A stretch of DNA of 64,000 nt from Chlamydomonas sphaeroides (taxonomy: Eukaryota > Chlorophyta > Chlorophyceae > Chlamydomonadales > Chlamydomonadaceae): NCBI GenBank assembly GCA_001662425.1, contig BDDC01000168.1, positions 12,020 through 76,019 on the forward strand, read 5' to 3'. Numbering within the stretch: the stretch's first letter is position 1; the number at the start of each line of letters is the position of its first letter. The position numbers were made by a program, and so were the translations under genes. The notes under the pieces are model-generated. The model did not search any database and was not told the DNA's origin. It saw only the letters and a program-made list of their open reading frames with translations. Below, piece after piece: positions 57,601-64,000 of the stretch.

Positions 57601-60600
57601 CCGCCGCGCGGCAGCGCCCCGTTTCCGCCACCGGCGCCGTTGTGGCGGCGGCGGCCCGCGCCCTGTTCACCGCTGCTGCAGCTGCTGCTGCTGTCCCAGC
57701 GGCTGTAGCCGTGAGGCGCCGCGTGCCGCAGCGCCGTGTGACTGACGTAGCCGCGCAGCGAGTCCATGCACGTCAGCGCCGCCAGCCGGCAGTACGGCGG
57801 CTTCAGCGCGCCGGGCGCTGGACCGGACCCCGCCGCACGGGAGTTACATCCCGCATCCGGATACTGCTCCGCGTCCGGATCCAGATCAACGTCCGGCTCC
57901 GGATCCAGCGTGATGTCGCCCAGCTCGGCCAGCGCGCTCAGCTGCGTCAGCGGCCGCAGGTTGACCGAAGTGAGGCTGGAGAAGCCTGGCACAGGGGGCG
58001 TGGGTGGACGCCGGAGGGAGGCAAGCGGGACGCAGCATCAGGGTCTGACGCCGCCTGCACGGCTTCCGTACATGGCTGTTACCCCACATCCACCTGCACC
58101 GCCACCCCACCTGACGCAAGCCTCCCCTGCCCCTTCATGCAGCTTCGCTGCCCATTCCTCCCTGCCCCAGCGCCCTCCCCGGCCTCCCTCCCCCCTATTC
58201 CGCACTCCGTCACCGTAGCCTAGCGGGCTTGAGCCAGCGCGCCCGCCATCCACACACCGCACACCCCTCCCTTCCTCCTGTCACGCACCCACGATGTCCA
58301 GCTCCCGCAGGCTGCCCGGCAGCGCCAGGCCCTCCTCCCAGGGCGCGCCCTCGACATCCAGCCAGTCGCTGCGCCGCAGGTCCAGCGTAGCCAGCCGCGG
58401 CAGGCACCGCAGGTCGGGCGGCCGGTCGGTCAGCGTGAGGCAGGTGTCGCGCAGGCTGAGCACCTGAGCGGCGGCGGCAGCGTGGATGGGGCAGCGTGGG
58501 TGGGGCTAGGGTCCAGGCGCGGCGCTAGGGATTACCCCTGGGACAGCGAGGCGAGAAGCCCCCGGGGTCAGGGCGACGGAGCAGGGCTGGCAGGGCCGAG
58601 CAGACACCGGACACCGGGCGGCGCCGCCAGGCCAGCCCATAACCCTGCGGCCACCACAGCCGCCGCCCAGCCCCAAGCCCAGCGGCCGCCTCAGCCCCAG
58701 CCCGCCGACCCACCACGAGTGCCGTGAGCCCCTCGACGGCGGCCGCCGGCAACGGCTCGCTGCCACACGACACCAGCTCCAGCCGTGTGAGGCCCCAGCC
58801 CAAGCCGCCGGGGACGGGCCACGGGCACGGCGCCACGAGGCCCAGCCCGGTCCCCGCGGCGCCGCCGTGGCCCAGCCCCGGAGCCTCCCCATGCAGCAGC
58901 AGCCCCTGCAGCCCGCCGGCCGCCTCCAGCGCCGACAGCGACGCCCGCTGCGACCAGAGCCCGGCGCTCGGCAGCGCGGTTAGGCTGGGTCGGTGGCTGC
59001 CGCCGGCGACCGGCGATACCGCGCCGTGTTGATGCCCCTGCTGCAGCTGCAGCAGCTGCTGCTGCTGCTGCTGCTGGTGGATGTGGTGCAGGTGCTGGGC
59101 GTACTGGATGTGCTGGCTGTGGTAGGAGCTGTGGGCGGCGTGGTGGTGCGGCTCTGCCGCCCCCGTGTCCAGCAGCCAGCCGCTGCCCGCCGGCGTCGGC
59201 CCCGGCGGCAGAACATGGCTGCGGCTGGCGCGCTGCGAGCCGGTCCGCGAGGCCGCCGCCGCCGCCGCCGCGTCGGCGGCGTCCAGCTCCGCCGCCAGGG
59301 CCGCCAGCTCCGCCAGCGGCGCCGCCAGCACGAGGCCGGAGCGCTCGAGCGGCACGCGCGGCGCGGCGTGGGGCTCGCGGCGGAGGCCGAAGCCGCGCAG
59401 GCGCAGGGATGCCAGGCGCGTGGGGCGGAGCGAGGCCAGGCTGCGGCGGCGAGGAGAGGGCGGGGCGCGCGAGCCGCGGCGTGAGGGAGCGGGTGGGGCT
59501 GCAAGCCCCAGGGTGGCCCAGCTGCCCCAAGGGGGGGTCGGCAGCAGCCAGCAACGCGGACCCGCGCTTCGCCGCCAGCGGCTGCGATTCCAAGCCCATC
59601 CTGTCGGTCCCTGCCCGGGGCCCCCGGCAGCCCTCCGCCACCCCAACGCCCCTTGCCGCCCAGGCGGCCCCGCAGGCGCTCACAGCTCCAGCACTCTGCG
59701 GCCCACGCTGCGCGCGGGGGCCTCCAGCGCCAGGGCCTCCAGCGCAGCGCCGCGGGCGTGCAGCAGCGCCGCCAGCGCGCCGTCGAAGGCCGACCTGACA
59801 CGGCAGCGAGGGGCAGGCGGCGGTGGAAGGGCACCACGGAGGTGGTGGTAGTGGGGGCCGGGACCCACCACGGGGCGCCTCCCGTGCAGTGCTGCGCGTC
59901 ATGTCAGGCCAGGCCAGGCCAGGGTCGCATGGAGGCAGCCAGAGCCAGGCAGCCCCCAGGCCCCTGACCCCCGCAGGACGGCATCACGGCGACCCACCAG
60001 TACGACGCGAAGCGCTTGTGTACGGCAGCGCCGTACATCAGCTTGTGCAGCTCCGTGTCTGGCGGTATGGGCGGTAGGGATGCGGCCGGCGGCGTGGCCA
60101 GCGGCGGGCGGGCCGGCAGCACCTCGCCACAGCAGCACCTCACTGCTGATCGCTACCACGCCAGGCCGCGGGCGCCGGCTGCGCTGCCGCTCACCTTCAA
60201 AGGCCTCCCTCGCTCCCGGCGGCAGCAGGCCGCCCGCCGCCAGCGCCACCTCCGCCTGCTCGGGCCACGGCAGCGAGCCGTGCGTGTAGGTCCACGACGC
60301 GGGCAGCTGCGCCAGCCCCAGCCTCGTCAGCCTGGGCAGCCCCGCCGCCGCCGCCAGCAGCAGCAGCGGCAGCGCCGTGGGGCCGTCAGCCTCCAGCGAG
60401 CGGAGGCTGCGGAGGCGAAGGACCAAGGCCGGGACGGGGCAGGGTTGGCGGGCGGCCGGGAAGGAAGGGCGGCGAGGCGGTGGGGCGTGAGGTGGAGGTC
60501 GCACGGCTCGCGACACGCCTGCCGGGCAGCCTGACGGCGCACCTGACGGGGAGGGCTCCGTCGAACAGTCCCAGGCCGCCGCGACCGCCAGCGGGGCCGC

Positions 60601-61505
60601 CAGCGGGGCCGCCAGCGGCGCCGCCGTGTGGCGGCTGCTGTGCGCCGACCGCGCTGGGCTCCACAGCCGCGGCCCTTGCTGTGCCTGGCGCAGCGACGGC
60701 CGCTCCACCAGCCGGCGCCGCTGCAGCCCCCGGCAGCGCCGCCGCCGCTGCTCCAAGCTCTTGCTGCGGCCGGAAGTGCGGGTTGCGTGCCTGCTGCGCG
60801 CCTGACCCAGCCACCGCCAGCGGCGTCGCGTCCTGCTGCGGCGGCGGCTGCGCCGCCGCCGCCTCGGCCGCCGCCGCCGGCCCGGCCAGCAGCCCGGCGA
60901 TGGCGGGCATCAGCCCCGGGGAGTCGGTCAGGTCGGGCAGCGGGCACAGCAGGCGCAGGCCCGAAACTCTCAGCGGCCGATGGCGCAGGAAGGCCTCCAG
61001 GGAGGACACGTGGGGCGCATCCCACAGGCGCACCTGCGGCGCAGGGGGCCGCGTGGGCACCGGGGGCGCTGGCACAGGCGCTCTCCGTGGCAGCGGCGGC
61101 AGCGCCCTGGGCAGAGATTGAGCACGCAGGAGGGCGTAGCAGGAGGGTGTAGCTTACCTTGAGGCTGGGGTACTCGGCCTGCCGGCTCGCGGCTGCCCAG
61201 TCCGCGCACACACATGCCGCCGCTGCGAGCGCGGCACGGGCGACGGGAGCGTCGCGGCTGCCTGCAGCATCGCCGTCGCCACCGCCGTCGGTGGCTGCAG
61301 ACGCGAAGCAGCGCCAGGCTTGGCTTGGCTGCTCGGCCTCTGCCTCGGCTTCGGCAGCGAGCAGCGGGAGGATGTTTTCGCGCAGCAAATCGCAGAAAGG
61401 CGATGAAGTCCAGCGACCGATGATATTGTCGGTTTGCTCTGCGACTGAAAGTACAGCTAGTGTCGCGGCCAGCGCGTCAGTAGCGTCGTCGTGCATAGCG
61501 GCCAT
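54605..61505 (-). CDS. Very large leucine-rich-repeat protein, possibly F-box-like
   Basis: Fourteen inferred exons: 61505-61158, 61033-60543, 60406-60195, 60142-60037, 59794-59684, 59440-58714, 58463-58289, 57985-57480, 57323-56967, 56688-56586, 56274-56111, 55882-55547, 55194-54940, 54766-54605; 1350 aa. Many short stretches fit ribonuclease-inhibitor-type LRRs (LRSLEADG, LPRLTRLGLAQLP, LATLDLRRSDWL, LPRLAELRLSMGLL, SSLRHLTLTAW). They are separated by long low-complexity inserts: Ala/Gly, a His/Gln tract ending in polyQ, Ser runs and a Glu/Ser tract. The N-terminal AALAAAACVCADWAAAS resembles the second half of an F-box, but the first half is not clear, so the F-box reading is tentative. 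The intron 57324-57479 is 156 nt, in frame and without stops. The start of exon 4 is a NAGNAG acceptor (60142 or 60145). The function is unknown; a protein-interaction scaffold or ubiquitin-ligase adaptor is possible. Confidence 0.75.
55439..55470. repeat. (GGTGGCTC)n minisatellite
   Basis: Four 8-base units in the intron between exons 55547 and 55194 of the LRR gene. Confidence 0.9.
59041..59078 (-). repeat. CAG repeat coding for glutamine
   Basis: Within exon 59440-58714 of the LRR gene a run of CAG codons, with interspersed CTG, encodes seven Gln and then LLQLQQ after a His-rich stretch. Confidence 0.92.
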
Positions 61506-62144
61506 GCAACGTGGGCTTCAGGGCAGCTGCATGCGACTGTGATGGTTCTAAGAGCCAAGATAGTGGCGTTGCAAGCGCATACGGTACATGCCGTCAGGGG
61601 TCAGGCCACCCGCCGAAACCCAGCACGAGGGTCGCCCCTGCCCGGCACGCCCCGGGAGCTCCTCAGGAGGGCTTCGCGCATAACGGAGGGGGGTGGGCGG
61701 TGCTTGAAGCCAAGAGTGCGAGGCTACGACCCCACCCCTGCAGCTCGCGCGCAAACCATCGGCGTAGGAGGCCGCGAAGTTGGCATGGAAGAAATAACGC
61801 GGTTCTGGTCAAGCATGCGGTCAGAAGTAGGTCGAAGCAGGCTGTTCTCGAGGGTTATGCAATGTCGTAAAACCGCTGATGAGCGCGTGCTGATGAGGAG
61901 GGTCGGAAGTGGACGCACACACCACCGCGCCTGGGGTCCGGTATCGGGCGGGGGTCGGGCGGGGAACACTGCGGCCCCCTGGGTTTTGGTACATCACTCT
62001 GGACGTGCCCAGCTCACATACATTACGGCTTCCTTTCGTAGCGGCCACCATTAGCTTGTTGCTGCACACCTTGCGTACCCAAACGTAGCTCGAAATGCGC
62101 ACGACCTAGAAAAGGACCCTGACGCGACGTAGCGGAACGCCAAG
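61506..62144. promoter_or_regulatory. Divergent promoter interval, LRR gene / third channel gene
   Basis: The 639 bases between the two start codons should hold both promoters and 5' UTRs. No gene or specific site seen. Confidence 0.4.
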
Positions 62145-64000
62145 ATGGCTGCGGGCACATCTGCTGTGCTGACGTCGTTTCTGACGAACCTGTGAGCGTC
62201 CTGTGAGCGACGACCAACTCCTGCGTGCAAGCTGACCAGCGGTCCCTGCTCGCAGATACGTTTGTCTCGTCTGCTTCGGCCTCTTTACGCTCGTGCGCGT
62301 GAGGCCATGGTGCAAGCGCTTCTTTGCGCCGCGGCGGTAAGCGCATGGTGCCGGCACATAGGTCGAGCGACTTGGAACCCAGCTAGCTTCCAGGTTTTTA
62401 GGCTGATACGTATCATACCTACACCAGTACTTGGACTGGATCCTTGGCACTCCAGACCTCGTTTCGCCTACAGGAGTAACGGCGAAGTCGGCCGCAACAG
62501 GCGAACCGGTCGCGCAGCTCGCACTGTGAATATCCCTTGGCTTGCAGCTCATTTAGCAACCCCGAGCTTGCCGGCGGGCTTTTCCTGCTGCGCGACGACT
62601 GACTGGCGTAACCTCGACGAGCGTGCCTGGAGCCCGCGGGACCTGACCCGCCCAACCCGCCTTCCCGTTGGCCTTCACGCCCACCCACCGCCAACCCTGC
62701 TGGACACAGATACGCGAAGGATATCGATCTGAAGCCGAAACGGCTTCCGAACACGCTCATAGCATGGATTTGGCCGGTGGTGACATATGAGGAGGAGCGC
62801 ATTATCGACGAGGTGGGTACCCTTAAATGAGAGGTACTTGGGAAGGGAGCCGGGAGCCGCGACGGCCATGGCCCAGGCAGGGAGGGCCGGGCCCGGCTAT
62901 TCACGCCCGTTGGGGCTCGCTGGCAAGGCTCCCACGTTCTGGCCGCTGTCTCCGCGGCTTGCACGGCAAGCCGGCTCAGCAGCCCTGTGAAGGACATGCA
63001 GCAAGGCGGGGGCAAGGGTTCAGCGATGCAACACGCATCATTAGCCGCCCAGCTGCTTGCGTGGCTCCCCGCGGGAGTCCAAGCAGCAGGAGTGGACCCT
63101 GCAGCTCGGCATGGGGCGAGGGCGCGGGGCACGGGGCCCCCTGCTTGCGTCGCCAGTTTCCAACCCCTGCAATGTGGGTCTGCGGTCAGGTTCCCGCTGT
63201 GCAGCGGCATGGCCTGGGAGCGCCGGGTCGCGGCGAGCATGCAAACTCCCTGGCCTGCAGCTCCTGTCCACCCGCTCGCTAGCGGGCGGTGCAGGCTGTC
63301 GTTCTGGTCCGCGTCAGCGTGCCAGCCCTCACGCTTCGGCGCCCTTGCCGACCCCGAAGACCTGTGGCGTGGCCTTCAACTCTGGAAGCGTCCGCGCGAT
63401 CCAGCCCTCATGCTTGACGACGCCATGGGCTCCCGTGCTCACCCCCGCAGGCCGGCCTGGATGCGGCCATGTACCAGAGGCTGCTGCGCTTCGGTGAGCA
63501 GCCACCGGCGGCGCCGTCGGCGCGTTGCTATGCCGCAGTCGCCTCGCCTCCTCTGCACGCGCTGGGCTTGCTCCTGGCTCCCAAGGCTGCAAGATAGACT
63601 CACCAGTGTTGCCGCGCCCAGCGCCGTGCCCGCCTCCTTGCTCGTCGGCGCCGGCCCTGAACCTACTCGGCGCCATCTTTCGGCCACCTTGCCAAGGGTC
63701 CTTGATCCAGAGCGCACACCACACCCAAAACTGCATCCCTGGGCCCTCCCCTCCACTTCACCCCGGCCCCACCCGCAGGCGTGCAGCTGTTCTTCGTGCT
63801 CACCGTCTGGTGCATCATCGCCATCACGCCCACCAACTTGTCGGGTAACGAGATTGAACGCCTGCTGAGTGAGCAGGTGCGTATGGCAGCGGCCCAAGGC
63901 CCGCATGGCCTGCTGGGCGCGGGGGCTGCAACCAGGGAGAGCGGCCCGGCCCGTGCGCGGTGTGCCTCTGTGGTGCGCACGCAGAGGTCACACGGCCGTC
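62145..64000 (+). CDS. CSC1/OSCA-like osmosensitive cation channel, 5' part (3' end outside window)
   Basis: Inferred exons inside the window: 62145-62191, 62256-62336, 62710-62812, 63451-63493, 63779-63876, then an intron running to the edge. They join in frame to 124 residues starting MAAGTSAVLTSFLTN. The segment has the family's N-terminal helix, RPWCKRFFAPRR, YAKDIDLKPKRLPN, EEERIIDEAGLDAAMYQRLL, and the next helix LFFVLTVWCIIAITPTNLSG followed by NEIERLLSEQ. These align one to one with the genes at 1-3742 and 36590-46656, so it is a third paralog of the osmosensing channel family in this window. The pore domain is beyond the right edge. Coding composition is clearly less GC-biased than in the complete paralog (GAT, AAA, ATA codons). 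Confidence 0.88.

Overview
The window looks like nuclear DNA of a volvocine green alga (Chlamydomonas/Volvox relatives). It is GC-rich, its genes are cut into many short exons by pyrimidine-tracted introns with GTGAGC/GTGCGT-type donors, and coding ends are Ala/Gly/Pro-rich. No bacterial operon, tRNA, rRNA, CRISPR or transposase gene was seen. All gene models were spliced by eye from frame, GT/GC-AG sites and agreement among paralogs. Ten of the twelve keep frame from start to stop. The two at the window edges are incomplete, and one internal gene contains an assembly gap.

Layout. (1) 1-3742, minus: 5' part of a CSC1/OSCA-type (DUF221) channel gene. (2) 5044-10708, minus: alpha-amylase with an N-terminal ACT domain. 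(3) 12979-15849, minus: carbohydrate sulfotransferase. (4) 16233-21708, plus: GT61-type glycosyltransferase, divergent from (3). (5-7) 22841-35820, plus: three tandem O-fucosyltransferase-like paralogs; the middle one carries 386 Ns. (8) 36590-46656, plus: a complete 35-exon CSC1/OSCA-like channel (1122 aa). (9) 47689-49907, minus: CreA-family protein with a plastid/lumen-type leader. (10) 50298-53037, plus: RNA polymerase III RPC7/Rpc31-like subunit, divergent from (9). (11) 54605-61505, minus: very large leucine-rich-repeat protein. (12) 62145-64000, plus: 5' part of a third CSC1/OSCA-like gene, divergent from (11).

Themes. From 5 to 36 kb every recognisable gene acts on carbohydrate: starch hydrolysis, sulfation, GT61 transfer and three O-fucosyltransferase-like enzymes. 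Four of these six encode proteins with secretory leaders or anchors, fitting Golgi or extracellular-matrix glycan work, but co-location is not proof of a shared pathway. Three osmosensing-channel paralogs sit at both ends and in the middle, in both orientations and with different intron positions.

Most unusual items: the ACT-amylase fusion; a short interspersed element with a UNCG-loop hairpin and a second hairpin that shows a compensatory base pair between copies; the mosaic structure of the middle O-fucosyltransferase gene; and an amphipathic repeat array inserted in the first channel protein.
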